Counted from the stretch's first letter, positions 16,962 through 29,514 are shown. The stretch is DNA of 64,000 bases from Tessaracoccus lapidicaptus (GCF_001693815.1 NZ_MBQD01000026.1:62001-126000), one strand, 5' to 3'. Notes: a model not told the origin generated them from the letters alone. Numbers and translations: made by a program.

Positions 16962-17035
16962 GGCCCCGTAGCGCAGTTGGTTAGCGCGCCGCCCTGTCAC
17001 GGCGGAGGTCGCGGGTTCGAGTCCCGTCGGGGTCG
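16962..17035 (+). tRNA. tRNA-Asp (GTC)
   Basis: 74 bases. Acceptor GGCCCCG with CGGGGTC, anticodon loop CTGTCAC between CCGCC and GGCGG arms, T-loop GGTTCGAGTCC. Discriminator G, CCA not encoded. Confidence 0.95.
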
Positions 17036-17063
17036 CTAGGTCGGCGGAAACGCCCGGCCACCT

Positions 17064-17137
17064 GGCCAGGTAGCTCAGCTGGTAGCAGCGTTCGCCTGAA
17101 AAGTGAAAGGTCGCCGGTTCGATCCCGGCCCTGGCCA
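17064..17137 (+). tRNA. tRNA-Phe (GAA)
   Basis: 74 bases. Acceptor GGCCAGG with CCTGGCC, anticodon loop CTGAAAA closed by TTCGC/GTGAA (one G-U pair), T-loop GGTTCGATCC. Discriminator A. Shares a transcript and terminator with tRNA-Asp. Confidence 0.95.
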
Positions 17138-17145
17138 CCGCATGA

Positions 17146-17171
17146 CCCTCGCCCCACGTGGCGGGGGTTTT

Positions 17172-17172
<1 letters not shown>
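17146..17172 (+). terminator. Intrinsic terminator of the tRNA cluster
   Basis: Arms CCCTCGCC (17146-17153) and GGCGGGGG (17160-17167), loop CCACGT, then TTTTT. The run overlaps the stop of the convergent hydrolase gene. Confidence 0.8.
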
Positions 17173-20791
<3,619 letters not shown>

Positions 20792-20803
20792 GCCGGCCAG
20801 ACG

Positions 20804-20842
20804 GCGACGGCGCCGCTCCCCTGTCGGGGGCGGCGCCGTCGC
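20804..20842. terminator. Bidirectional hairpin terminator
   Basis: Arms GCGACGGCGCCGC (20804-20816) and GCGGCGCCGTCGC (20830-20842), with an inner CCCC/GGGG pair. It sits between convergent icd and the YceI gene. The outer arm is identical in 13 bases to the terminator at 16669. Confidence 0.8.
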
Positions 20843-20858
20843 ATGGTCGGGGCTGGGC

Positions 20859-21551
20859 TCAGGCGAAGATCTTCTTCAGCCACGCCACGAAGCCGCCCCG
20901 GGCGGCGGGCTGGGCCTGTGCGGCCGGCGCGGACGCGCGGGCCGGGGCGGGCTGCTCGTCTTCCACCGGCGCGGCCTCGGGGGCGTCGCCGCTGCGGATG
21001 GCGGACACCTCGAAGACCAGCGTCACGTTCTCCGACACGAGGACACCACCGGTCTCCAGGGCGGCGTTCCACTCGAGGCCGAAGTCCTTGCGGTTGACGA
21101 CGACGGAACCGGACAGGCCGACGCGCTCGTTGCCGAAGGGGTCGGTGGCGGCGCCGTCGAAGTCGAAGTCGATCGCGACGGGGCGGGTCACGCCGCGCAT
21201 CGTCAGCTGGCCCTCGACACGCAGCACCTGCGGGGCGGTCTCGACGACGCGGGTGGAGACGAACGTGATCGTCGGGTGCGTCTCGACGTCGAAGAAGTCG
21301 GCCGAGCGCAGGTGCCCGTCGCGGTCGGCGTTGCCGGTGTCGACCGAGCCGGCCTGGATGGTGAGCGCGATGGCGGCGTCCGCCAGGCCGGGGCGCGTGG
21401 TGGCCGAGCCCTCGAACTCGGTGAAGGCACCACGGACCTTGGTCACCATGGCGTGGCGGGCGACGAAGCCGATCTCGGTGTGGCTCGGATCGATCGTGTA
21501 TCGGCCCGAGAGGGCGGCGATCGTGGGGGCGGTGGCGGGGGCGGTGGTCAT
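20859..21551 (-). CDS. YceI family lipocalin-like protein with C-terminal tail
   Basis: 230 residues. A YceI domain (about 12-185) starts GRYTIDPSHTEIGFVARHAMVTKVRG-like and contains MRGVTRPV and RKDFGLEWN. YceI barrels bind isoprenoid-like or amide lipids. Here there is no signal peptide, and an Ala/Pro/Glu linker (about 186-220) leads to an amphipathic tail, GGFVAWLKKIFA, which could dock on the membrane. ATG at 21551 is chosen for AGGAG 5 bases upstream. It has its own promoter with an inverted repeat. Confidence 0.85.
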   Translation of the reverse strand: MTTAPATAPTIAALSGRYTIDPSHTEIGFVARHAMVTKVRGAFTEFEGSATTRPGLADAAIALTIQAGSVDTGNADRDGHLRSADFFDVETHPTITFVSTRVVETAPQVLRVEGQLTMRGVTRPVAIDFDFDGAATDPFGNERVGLSGSVVVNRKDFGLEWNAALETGGVLVSENVTLVFEVSAIRSGDAPEAAPVEDEQPAPARASAPAAQAQPAARGGFVAWLKKIFA

Positions 21552-21566
21552 GGAAACTCCTGAGCT

Positions 21567-21615
21567 TTGTTGAATGTTTAACAAAACTCTACGCCCGGTC
21601 TCGTTGAACTGTCAA
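21567..21615 (-). promoter_or_regulatory. Promoter and operator-like repeat of the YceI gene
   Basis: -35 TTGACA (21610-21615), an 18-base spacer and -10 TAGAGT (21586-21591) on the minus strand. Next to it lies the inverted repeat TTGTT/AACAA (21567-21584), placed at the start site like a repressor operator. The MarR gene upstream on the same strand is one candidate regulator. Confidence 0.6.
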
Positions 21616-22904
21616 TCAGCGACCGCGGCCGCCTCCCTGCGCGCGACGAAGACCCGCAGCCGCAGCGGCCAGCCGCGCTCGACGGCGAGGCGGACGCCGT
21701 CGTGGAGCATGAGGTACGCCAGCACCGCGCCGGCGGCCAGCCCCGTCGCCAGGGCGCCCGTCAGCACCATGGCGCGAGGGCCCCACACCTCGCCCAGCCA
21801 CCCGATGAGCGGAGCGCCGATCGGCGTCCCGCCGGTGAAGATCGCGACATAGACGGCCATCACCCGGCCGCGGAACTCCGGGGCCGTCCCGAGCTGGACC
21901 GCGGCGTTCGCCGTCGTCATCACGGTCAGGGCGAAGAATCCGGCGGGCACGAGCAGCAGGGCGTACACGGGGTAGGACGGCGTGACGGCCAGCAGCGCCG
22001 TGCTGGCGGCGAAGGCGCCGAGCGCCGCCAGGACCGTCCGCAGGCTGGGCCGCATGCGCCGGGTGGCGGCCAGCGCCGCGCCGAGGGTGCCGACGGCCAT
22101 GACCGTGCCGAGCAGGCCGTACTCCTCCGCACCCTTCCCGAACACTTCCGTGGCCATCAGCGCGTTGTAGATCTGGAAGTTCATCCCGAAGGTGCCGAGC
22201 GAGAAGACGATCACCATGAGGATGATGAGGTCCGGCCGCCCGGCGAGGTAGCGCAGCCCGTCGCGCGTGGCGCCGCGCGCCTTGATCCGGCGCGACGGGT
22301 GCAGCTCCGCCGGCCGCAGCGCCACCACAGCGGCCAGCATGAAGACGAAGCTCACCGCGTTGATGAGCAGCGTCGGGCCCACGCCGAACGCCGCGATGAG
22401 CAGGCCCGCCGAGCCGGGCCCGATGAGCCGCGCGCCGTTGAACGACGTCGAGTTGAGCCCCACCGCGTTCGGCAGCAGCTCCGCGGGCACGATCTCCGAG
22501 ACGAACGACTGCCGGGCCGGGTTGTCGAAGGCCGTGATGACGCCCTGGAGGAACGCGAACACGTAGACGTGCCACAGCTCCACGACGCCCGCCGCCACGA
22601 CGCCCCAGAGCGCGAAGGCTGTGACCCCCAGGAGCACCTGCGTGGCGAACAACACTCTCCGCTTCGGCATCCGGTCCACGACCGCGCCCGCGTACGGCGC
22701 CAGGATGGGGATCGCCAGGAACTGCAGGGCCGTGACGATGCCCAGCGCGGCGCTGGACCCCTCGGTGAGCTCGGTGAGGACCAGCCAGTCCTGCCCCACG
22801 CGCTGCACCCAGGTGCCGAGGTTGCTGATCAGCGCCCCCGCGAAGAACAGCCGGTAGTTGCGCACGGCCAACGACGCGAACATCCTCCCCCGCTCACTCC
22901 GCAT
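21612..22904 (-). CDS. MFS transporter, EntS-like exporter family
   Basis: 430 residues with about 12 membrane spans. The N-terminus SLAVRNYRLFFAGALISNLGTWVQ, the PYAGAVVDRMPKR loop and FDNPARQSFVSE are landmarks of the MFS_3/EntS drug and siderophore exporter group. Starts 11 bp inside the end of the MarR gene, so the two are cotranscribed and the substrate is probably the compound sensed by that regulator. Confidence 0.85.
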   Translation of the reverse strand: MRSERGRMFASLAVRNYRLFFAGALISNLGTWVQRVGQDWLVLTELTEGSSAALGIVTALQFLAIPILAPYAGAVVDRMPKRRVLFATQVLLGVTAFALWGVVAAGVVELWHVYVFAFLQGVITAFDNPARQSFVSEIVPAELLPNAVGLNSTSFNGARLIGPGSAGLLIAAFGVGPTLLINAVSFVFMLAAVVALRPAELHPSRRIKARGATRDGLRYLAGRPDLIILMVIVFSLGTFGMNFQIYNALMATEVFGKGAEEYGLLGTVMAVGTLGAALAATRRMRPSLRTVLAALGAFAASTALLAVTPSYPVYALLLVPAGFFALTVMTTANAAVQLGTAPEFRGRVMAVYVAIFTGGTPIGAPLIGWLGEVWGPRAMVLTGALATGLAAGAVLAYLMLHDGVRLAVERGWPLRLRVFVARREAAAVAD

Positions 22905-23328
22905 GTGACACCTCCATGAGGAGGTCGGCCGCCCGGCGGAGCAGGTCCAGTTGCTCGGGCGAGAGCGTCGCGATGTGCGCGAGCATCCAGGTGTCGCGGT
23001 TGGCGATGGTCTCCTCGACCACCCGCAGGCCCTCGGCGGTGAGCGAGACGAGGATCTGGCGCCCGTCGTCGGGGTGTTGCGACCGTTCCACCAGGCCCTT
23101 GTCCGCCAGGCAGTTCACGGTCCGAGTCATCGACGGCGTGCTGACGGCGTCCCGCGAGGCCAGGTGCGTGGGGGTCTGGGGTCCGGCGAAGTGCAGGTAG
23201 ACCAGCACCGAGAACTGATGTGGGGCGACGTCGCTGGTGCTCTCGAAGCGCACCCGGCGCGAGATGCGCTGGCACGCGACACGGACGTCGTTGGCGAGGG
23301 TGAGGAGTTGTGGGTCGTAGTCGGGCAT
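22894..23328 (-). CDS. MarR family transcriptional regulator
   Basis: 144 residues with a winged-helix core: HQFSVLVYLHFAG, TPTHLASRDAVSTPSMTRTVNCLADKGLVER (recognition helix) and the wing DDGRQILVSLTAEG. It most likely represses itself and the MFS exporter, with release by a ligand. A 12-bp perfect inverted repeat straddles its -10 box. Confidence 0.9.
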   Translation of the reverse strand: MPDYDPQLLTLANDVRVACQRISRRVRFESTSDVAPHQFSVLVYLHFAGPQTPTHLASRDAVSTPSMTRTVNCLADKGLVERSQHPDDGRQILVSLTAEGLRVVEETIANRDTWMLAHIATLSPEQLDLLRRAADLLMEVSHAE

Positions 23329-23341
23329 GCAGTCCTTCAGT

Positions 23342-23385
23342 AGCAGTTGATTAGTCTAGGTCATTACCTTGAGTAATCAACTGCT
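23342..23385 (-). promoter_or_regulatory. MarR operator and promoter
   Basis: Perfect 12-bp inverted repeat AGCAGTTGATTA (23342-23353) and TAATCAACTGCT (23374-23385). On the minus strand a -35 TTGATT (23375-23380) lies in one arm and the -10 TAGACT (23353-23358) touches the other, spacer 16. This is a classic autorepression layout. Confidence 0.7.
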
Positions 23386-23402
23386 CCGGGACGGGCGGAC
23401 CG

Positions 23403-24347
23403 TCAGCCGACGGTCGCCATGACGTAGGCGACGAACGTCACCACACTCACCACGGTGTACAGGCTGAGCACGTTGTTGGCGTAGATGGTCTCGACGGCGC
23501 GCTCCCGCGGCAGGAAGATCGGCACGATGAACGGCGGCGGCAGGATGAACAGCATGAACACCGCGGCGCGGACCGGCTGACCGAGCCCGAGCCACTGTCC
23601 CGCGACGACCTCCGACAGCAGCACGGCCAGGGCGAGCGTCGTCACGTACCGCGCGGCGACCAGCGGCGCGGCGGCCTTCGCACCCGCACGCGTGAGCCTG
23701 GTGCCGTAGCCGACCACGAGGAGGATCAGGGGGACGATGACCGCCGCCAGGTACTCGAGGCTGCGTAACACTCCCCCACCGACCGGGTTGTCGGCCAGCA
23801 GCCCGCGCCACCCGAGCACGTTGAGCAGCAGGCCGGCCGCGATGGCGATGATCACGGGCGACTTGACGAACGACAGGAGCGTCTCGGACAGGGACACCGC
23901 GCCGTCGCTCTGGCGTTTGAGCAGGGTGACGTACACGAACCAGATGAAGAACTCGTGGCCGAGCCCGACGATGGCGGCGGTCGGCACCTCGGCCACACCG
24001 TAGGCGGCCGTGTAGAGCGCCAGGCCCACCATGCCGAACTCGAATCCGGTGAACAGGAACGGCGCGACGCGCGGCGCTCCGAGCAGCCGCCCGACCGCGA
24101 CGCCCAGCGCGAGCAGCGCGACGCAGGCCAGCGGCACGATCACGATGAGCGCCAGGTACGCGGCCTGGAACTCCATGGACAGGAAGGCGGTGAACAGCAC
24201 GGCGGGGAGCACGACGGTGACGATGAGCCGCTTGTAGCCCTCGACCACGATGTCGTCGAGCACCCGCAGATGCCGCAGCAGGGCGCCGAGGATGATCAGC
24301 GCGACGATGGGGATGACGCCCGTGAGCGTCTGCGCGATGGTGCCCAT
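23403..24347 (-). CDS. AEC family (auxin efflux carrier-like) transporter
   Basis: 314 residues with about ten membrane spans, of the AEC type (N-terminus TLTGVIPIVALIILGALLRH; GFEFGMVGLALYTAAYG; ILPPPFIVPIF). Bacterial members include malate and malonate carriers; the substrate is unknown. ATG at 24347 is preceded by GAGGAA; the frame extends upstream without support. A TAGGGT box (24382-24387, minus) gives it its own promoter just downstream of purM. Confidence 0.85.
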   Translation of the reverse strand: MGTIAQTLTGVIPIVALIILGALLRHLRVLDDIVVEGYKRLIVTVVLPAVLFTAFLSMEFQAAYLALIVIVPLACVALLALGVAVGRLLGAPRVAPFLFTGFEFGMVGLALYTAAYGVAEVPTAAIVGLGHEFFIWFVYVTLLKRQSDGAVSLSETLLSFVKSPVIIAIAAGLLLNVLGWRGLLADNPVGGGVLRSLEYLAAVIVPLILLVVGYGTRLTRAGAKAAAPLVAARYVTTLALAVLLSEVVAGQWLGLGQPVRAAVFMLFILPPPFIVPIFLPRERAVETIYANNVLSLYTVVSVVTFVAYVMATVG

Positions 24348-24421
24348 GGATTCCTCGTTCGACGGTGGGGGGGACACCTGCACCCTAACGAGTGGGGCGG
24401 CGGCGCCGGCCCCGGCCCCCG

Positions 24422-25465
24422 CTAGACGAGGACGGCGTCGCCCGGACCCTCGGAGGCCTCGATACGGCCCAGGACCCACGACTCGACGCCGCGGCCCGCC
24501 AGGCGGGCAAGAGCCGCGTCCACCTGGTCCTGGGGCAGGATGGCGACCATGCCGACGCCCATGTTGAGGGTGGCGTCGATGTCGGCCTGCGAGATCCGCC
24601 CGACCCGCTGCACGAGCTGGAAGATGGCAGGCGGGGTCCAGCTGGAGCGCTGCAGCACCGCGACCATGTCGCCGGGGATGACCCGGGCGAGGTTGTTGGC
24701 GAGGCCGCCTCCGGTGATGTGGCTCATGGCGTGCACCTCGACCTGTCCGATGAGGTCCAGGACGTCGAGCGCGTAGATGCGGGTGGGCTCGAGCAGCTCC
24801 TCGCCGAGCGTGCGGCCGAGCTCGTCGACGTGCCGGTCCAGCGCCCAGCCGGCGCCCGACAGCAGGACGTGCCGCACCAGGGAGTAGCCGTTGGAGTGCA
24901 GGCCCGACGCGGCCATGGCGATGACGGCGTCACCGACGCGGACCCGCTCGGGGCCGAGGATCTTCGAGCGCTCCACGACGCCCGTGGTCGCGCCGGCGAT
25001 GTCGTACTCGTGCGGCTGCAGGAGGCCCGGGTGCTCGGCGGTTTCGCCGCCGACGAGGGAGCAGCCGGCCGCGAGGCAGCCGTCGGCGATGCCCTTGACG
25101 ATGTCCGCGATGCGCTCCGGCACGACCTTGCCGCAGGCGATGTAGTCGGTGACGAACAGCGGCTCGGCGCCGCAGACCACGAGGTCGTCGACCAGCATGC
25201 CGATGAGGTCGATGCCGATGGTGTCGTGCTTGTCCATGGCCTGCGCCACGGCCACCTTGGTGCCGACGCCGTCGGTGGAGGTGGCGAGCACCGGGTGCTG
25301 GTAGCCCTTGAGCGCCGACGCGTCGAAGAAGCCGGCGAACCCGCCGAGCCCGCCGAGCACCTCGGGGCGCCGGGTGGCGGCGACGTGGGCCTTCATGAGG
25401 TCGACGGCGCGGTCGCCGGCCTCGATGTCGACGCCCGCGGCGGCGTAGGCGCTCCTGTCGCTCAT
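24422..25465 (-). CDS. purM: Phosphoribosylformylglycinamidine cyclo-ligase
   Basis: 347 residues. SYAAAGVDIEAGDRAVDLM-like N-terminus, STDGVGTKVAVAQ, GGETAEHPG and HITGGGLANNLAR are AIR synthetase motifs. It makes aminoimidazole ribotide with ATP, the fifth step of purine synthesis. Its ATG overlaps the purF stop by 4 bases (ATGA), with GGAGAGG just upstream, so the two are translationally coupled. Confidence 0.97.
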   Translation of the reverse strand: MSDRSAYAAAGVDIEAGDRAVDLMKAHVAATRRPEVLGGLGGFAGFFDASALKGYQHPVLATSTDGVGTKVAVAQAMDKHDTIGIDLIGMLVDDLVVCGAEPLFVTDYIACGKVVPERIADIVKGIADGCLAAGCSLVGGETAEHPGLLQPHEYDIAGATTGVVERSKILGPERVRVGDAVIAMAASGLHSNGYSLVRHVLLSGAGWALDRHVDELGRTLGEELLEPTRIYALDVLDLIGQVEVHAMSHITGGGLANNLARVIPGDMVAVLQRSSWTPPAIFQLVQRVGRISQADIDATLNMGVGMVAILPQDQVDAALARLAGRGVESWVLGRIEASEGPGDAVLV

Positions 25466-26892
25466 GACCTCTCCTCCAGTTTCAGCAGCTCGGCCTGGGC
25501 CGGCGGGATGGCGACGGGATACTGCCCGTCGAAGCAGGCCCGGCAGAGCTGGTCGGCCGGCACCTGGGTGGCGGCGGTCAGCCCGTCGAGCGAGATGTAG
25601 CCCAGCGAGTCGGCGCCGAGCGAGCGGCGGATCTCCTCCACGGTGAGCCCGGGGGCGATGAGCTCGGCGCGGGTGGCGAAGTCGATGCCGTAGAAGCACG
25701 GCCACTGCACCGGCGGCGACGAGATCCGCACGTGCACCTCGCGGGCGCCGGCCTCGCGCAGCATGCGCACCAGGGCGCGCTGCGTGTTGCCGCGGACGAT
25801 GGAATCGTCGACGACGACCAGCCGCTTGCCCTCGATGACCTCGCGCAGCGGGTTCAGCTTGAGCCGGATGCCCAGCTGCCGGATTGTCTGGCTGGGCTGG
25901 ATGAAGGTGCGGCCCACGTAGGCGTTCTTGACCAGGCCCTGTCCGTAGGGGATGCCGGAGGCCTGCGCGTAGCCGATGGCCGACGGCGTGCCCGACTCCG
26001 GCACGGGGATGACGAGGTCCGCGTCGACGGGGTACTCCTCGGCGAGGTGCTGCCCGATGCGCACACGGACGGCGTGGACGCCGTGACCGGCGATCGTCGT
26101 GTCCGGGCGGGCGAGGTAGACGTACTCGAAGATGCAGCCCTTGGGGCGCGCTTCCGCGAACCGGGCGGAGCGCAGGCCGCGTTCGTCGATGGCGAGGAAC
26201 TCGCCGGGCTCGACCTCGCGGACGAAGCTGGCCCCGACGATGTCCAGGGCGGCGGTCTCGGACGCCACGACCCAGCCGTTGGCCAGCCGCCCGACCACCA
26301 GCGGCCGGATGCCCTGGGGGTCGCGGGCGGCGAAGAGGGTCCGCTCCGTCATGAAGGTGAGGCAGAAGGCGCCCTGCAGGCGGGGCAGGACCTTCATGGC
26401 GACCGACTCGATCGGCTCGTCGCCGAAGCTCGCCATGAGGGCCGTGACCAGCGACGTGTCGTTGGTCGAGTCCATCGTCTTCTTCTCCGGCACCCGCTCC
26501 GTCGGATCGAGGTCGGCGAGCCAGGCCTCCAGCTCGTGCGTGTTGGTGAGGTTGCCGTTGTGGGCCAGGGCGAGGCCGCCGTCGCGGGTGGCGCGGAAGG
26601 TGGGCTGCGCGTTGTGCCAGATGCTGGCGCCGGTGGTCGAGTAGCGGGTGTGGCCGATGGCGAGGCGTCCCGGCAGCGACTTCAGCGTCGCCTCGTTGAA
26701 CACCTGGCTGACCAGGCCCATGTCCTTGTAGACCATGATCCGCTGCTGGTCGCTGACCGCGATGCCGGCGGACTCCTGGCCGCGGTGCTGCAGCGCGAAG
26801 AGGCCGAAGAACGTCAGCTGCGCGACGTCCTCGTCGGGCGCCCACACCCCGAAGACGCCGCACTCTTCCTTGGGACCGTCGTAGCCGAGCAC
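25462..26892 (-). CDS. purF: Amidophosphoribosyltransferase
   Basis: 476 residues. The nucleophile is Cys11 (EECGVFG) after a 10-residue propeptide, as in processed PurF. Glutaminase motifs LQHRGQESAG and GHTRYSTTG, and the PRPP loop VVVDDSIVRGNT are present. Four cysteines (C-terminal LCRACFDGQYP among them) could bind an Fe-S cluster as in the Bacillus-type enzyme. It commits PRPP to purine synthesis. GTG at 26892 is fixed by TAGAGT 7 bases upstream. Confidence 0.96.
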   Translation of the reverse strand: MLGYDGPKEECGVFGVWAPDEDVAQLTFFGLFALQHRGQESAGIAVSDQQRIMVYKDMGLVSQVFNEATLKSLPGRLAIGHTRYSTTGASIWHNAQPTFRATRDGGLALAHNGNLTNTHELEAWLADLDPTERVPEKKTMDSTNDTSLVTALMASFGDEPIESVAMKVLPRLQGAFCLTFMTERTLFAARDPQGIRPLVVGRLANGWVVASETAALDIVGASFVREVEPGEFLAIDERGLRSARFAEARPKGCIFEYVYLARPDTTIAGHGVHAVRVRIGQHLAEEYPVDADLVIPVPESGTPSAIGYAQASGIPYGQGLVKNAYVGRTFIQPSQTIRQLGIRLKLNPLREVIEGKRLVVVDDSIVRGNTQRALVRMLREAGAREVHVRISSPPVQWPCFYGIDFATRAELIAPGLTVEEIRRSLGADSLGYISLDGLTAATQVPADQLCRACFDGQYPVAIPPAQAELLKLEERS

Positions 26893-26899
26893 GCGCCAG

Positions 26900-26905
26900 A
26901 CTCTA
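26900..26905 (-). promoter_or_regulatory. -10 box TAGAGT for leaderless purF
   Basis: TAGAGT followed by 7 bases and the GTG at 26892. Confidence 0.6.
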
Positions 26906-26960
26906 CCTGCTGCCGGCTGGGGCGGCCTCCTCCGCCCATCCGGCCGCACGCCGGATGCGC

Positions 26961-28016
26961 TCAGCCGGGGTGCAGTGCGACCTGGGTGGCCTTCACCACG
27001 GCGAGCACGTCGTCGCCCGGCGCGAGCGCCAATTCCCGCACCGACGCCGGCGTGAGGTCCGCCGCGATGCGCTGCCCTGCCACCGCGAGCGTCACCCGCT
27101 GGACCGGCCAGCGGTCCTCGACGGCGACCACGACGGCGGGCAGTTCGTTGCGCGGACTGCCGTGGGTTGCCGCGCGGTACACGGCGACCGCGGCGGGCGC
27201 GAAGACGGCCCGCGCCGGCCCGGGCGGGAGATCGCCGTCCACGGCGCCGGCGATGGCGATCGTCGGCGCGAGCCACACCCGGGCGTCGCCGTGGGTGTCG
27301 CCGTGCAGGAGGTTGACGCCGACGAATCCGGCGAGGAAGGCCGACGCCGGCCGCTGGCAGAGATCGTCGACGTGGCCCTCGGCGGTCACGCGTCCGCCGG
27401 TGAGTTCGACCATGCGGTCGGCCAGCGCCGCGACGTCGAGCAGGTCGTGGGTCGCGATGACGGTGGTGACCCCGCGCAGCCGGGTGCGCAGGAGCCGACG
27501 GAGTTCGGGGGCGACACCGGCGTCCAGGGCAGCGAGGGGCTCGTCGAGGAGGAGGACCTCGGGGTCGGTCGCCAACGCCCGCGCCAGGGCGACGCGCTGC
27601 TGCTGCCCGCCGGAGAGCTCGCGGGGCCGGCTGCCGGCGAGGTCGGCGCATCCGACGGCGGCGAGCTCGGCGGCGGCCCTCGCCCTGGCCGCGCGCCGGT
27701 CGCGGCCTCGCGCCCGGAGGCCGAACGCGACGTTGTCGACGACGGTGAGGTGCGGGAAGAGCAGGGCGCGCTGCTCCAGGTAGCCCACCGCCCGGCGGTG
27801 CGGGGGGATGTGGACATCGGGCCCGGTCAGTGTGCGCCCGTGCACCGTCACCTCCCCGTCGTCGGGTACGAGGTCGCCGGAGATGAGCTGCAGCAGACTC
27901 GACTTGCCCGCGCCGTTGGGACCGACGACGGCCAGCATGGAGCCCTCGGGGACCGTGACGTCGACGTCGAGGCCGCGTGCGGCGTGCCTGGCCCGGACGC
28001 GGATGGCCTCACCCAT
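26961..28016 (-). CDS. modC: Molybdate ABC transporter ATP-binding protein
   Basis: 351 residues. Walker A GPNGAGKSS, signature LSGGQQQR, Walker B VLLLDEPLAALD and switch His (IATHD) are all present. The C-terminal third (about 225-351) is a TOBE/MOP-like molybdate-binding fold. It powers ModB. Overlaps modB by 8 bases. Its place between molybdenum cofactor genes supports molybdate over sulfate or tungstate. Confidence 0.93.
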   Translation of the reverse strand: MGEAIRVRARHAARGLDVDVTVPEGSMLAVVGPNGAGKSSLLQLISGDLVPDDGEVTVHGRTLTGPDVHIPPHRRAVGYLEQRALLFPHLTVVDNVAFGLRARGRDRRAARARAAAELAAVGCADLAGSRPRELSGGQQQRVALARALATDPEVLLLDEPLAALDAGVAPELRRLLRTRLRGVTTVIATHDLLDVAALADRMVELTGGRVTAEGHVDDLCQRPASAFLAGFVGVNLLHGDTHGDARVWLAPTIAIAGAVDGDLPPGPARAVFAPAAVAVYRAATHGSPRNELPAVVVAVEDRWPVQRVTLAVAGQRIAADLTPASVRELALAPGDDVLAVVKATQVALHPG

Positions 28017-28791
28017 GGGTTCTGCCCAGCCTGGCGGCGGCCGCGACGACCAGCGCGGAGACGCCCAGCAGCACGATGGCGAGCGCGAGCGCCAGGTCCG
28101 TGTCCGACTCGCGCAGGAGGTAGATCTCCAGCGGCAGGGTCCGCGTCACGCCCTGCAGGGATCCGGCGAACGTGAGGGTTGCGCCGAACTCCCCGAGCGC
28201 CCGCGCGAAGGACAGCGCGGTGCCCGACAGGATTGCCGGCGCCACCAGCGGCACCGTCACCCGGGCGAGCACGTACGACGGCGACGCGCCGAGGCGGGCG
28301 GCCGCGCGCTCCATGTCGGTGCCGGCGGTGCGCAGCGCCCCCTCGAGCGAGACCACGAGGAACGGCAGCGCCACGAAGGTTTGTGCCACCACGACGGCGG
28401 CCGTGGTGAACCCGATCTCGACGCCGAGCACCGCCAGCGGCTGCCCCAGGAGCCCGCGCCTGCCGAGCGTCGTGAGGAGAGCCAGGCCCGCCACCACCGG
28501 AGGCAGCACCATCGGGACCGTGAGCAGCGTCCGGGCGGCCGCCACCCATTGACCCCGCGCGCGGGCCAGGACCAGGGCCGTCGGGACCCCCAGGATCAGG
28601 CAGATGACGGTCGAGGCGGCGCAGGTGGCGAGGCTGAGCAGGAGCGCGTCGCGGGACCGGTCGGAGGCGAGCAGCTCCCCCAGCCGGGCCCACGGGGCGC
28701 GCGCCAGCAGGCCCGCCAGCGGAATGACAAGCAGCGCCATCGCGAGCGCGAACGGGAGCCACGCCCAGCGCGGCAGGCCGGCGCCGGTCAT
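28009..28791 (-). CDS. modB: Molybdate ABC transporter permease
   Basis: 260 residues, five to six membrane spans. The EAA loop ERAAARLGASPSYVLARVTV is present, and LGEFGATLTFAG is the ModB/CysT signature. ATG at 28791 overlaps the modA stop by 4 bases (ATGA); a longer upstream start would run into modA. Confidence 0.93.
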   Translation of the reverse strand: MTGAGLPRWAWLPFALAMALLVIPLAGLLARAPWARLGELLASDRSRDALLLSLATCAASTVICLILGVPTALVLARARGQWVAAARTLLTVPMVLPPVVAGLALLTTLGRRGLLGQPLAVLGVEIGFTTAAVVVAQTFVALPFLVVSLEGALRTAGTDMERAAARLGASPSYVLARVTVPLVAPAILSGTALSFARALGEFGATLTFAGSLQGVTRTLPLEIYLLRESDTDLALALAIVLLGVSALVVAAAARLGRTHG

Positions 28792-29507
28792 CGCGGCGGC
28801 CCGAATCCGGCGGCCCGAAGGTCCGCCTGCCATGGACCGGCGAGGGCGGCCACGAAGGCCTCGGCGCCCTCCGGGTGCGGCGCCTGTGCGACGACGCCCG
28901 CCCAGTACGTGTTGGGGTCGGCCGCCGCTCCCGGGATCTCCATGGCGGTCACCGCGTCACTGGCCAGCGCGGCGTCGGTGGCGTAGACGATCCCGGCGTC
29001 GGCCTCGCCGGAGGCAACCTTGCCCAGCACGTCGGTGACCTTGAGCTCCTCCGAGACCGGGTCGAGGCGCACGCCGGCCGCCTCGGCCAGCCGCCGGGCA
29101 CCGGACCCGCAGGGGACCTCCGGGGCGCAGACCACCAGCCTGGTGTCCGCGAGCGAGCCGTCGAAGCCCGTGACGCTGGCCGGGTTGTCGGCGGGCACGA
29201 CGAGCACCAGGCGGTTGGTGGCGACCATGACGGGCTCGCCGTCGAGCAGGCCCTCCTCCGCGGCGGCCAGCATGGTGTCGTGGTCGGCCGAGACGAAGAC
29301 GTCGGCCCGGGCCCCCGAGCGGAGCTGGTCGAGCAGGCCGGTGGAGCCGTCGAAGCTGAAGCGGGCGGTGTCGTCGAGGTGGGGCAGCACGGTGCTGAGC
29401 GAGGACGCCGCGAAGACCACCGGCGCGTCGCCCTGGGCCGGCTGGCCGCACCCGGCGAGCGCCGCGACGGCGACCAGCGCACCCACCCGCTGCCCGATCG
29501 TCGCCAT
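28788..29507 (-). CDS. modA: Molybdate-binding lipoprotein
   Basis: 239 residues. A lipoprotein signal is at residues 1-20 with lipobox LAGC. The mature protein starts with VVFAASSLSTVLPHL, the oxyanion-binding loop of ModA, and has DVFVSADHDTM and DAGIVYATDA. It captures molybdate outside the membrane for ModBC. ATG at 29507 is set by TAGCGT 7 bases upstream. Divergent from mogA. Confidence 0.93.
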   Translation of the reverse strand: MATIGQRVGALVAVAALAGCGQPAQGDAPVVFAASSLSTVLPHLDDTARFSFDGSTGLLDQLRSGARADVFVSADHDTMLAAAEEGLLDGEPVMVATNRLVLVVPADNPASVTGFDGSLADTRLVVCAPEVPCGSGARRLAEAAGVRLDPVSEELKVTDVLGKVASGEADAGIVYATDAALASDAVTAMEIPGAAADPNTYWAGVVAQAPHPEGAEAFVAALAGPWQADLRAAGFGPPR

Positions 29508-29514
29508 GGGCGGC

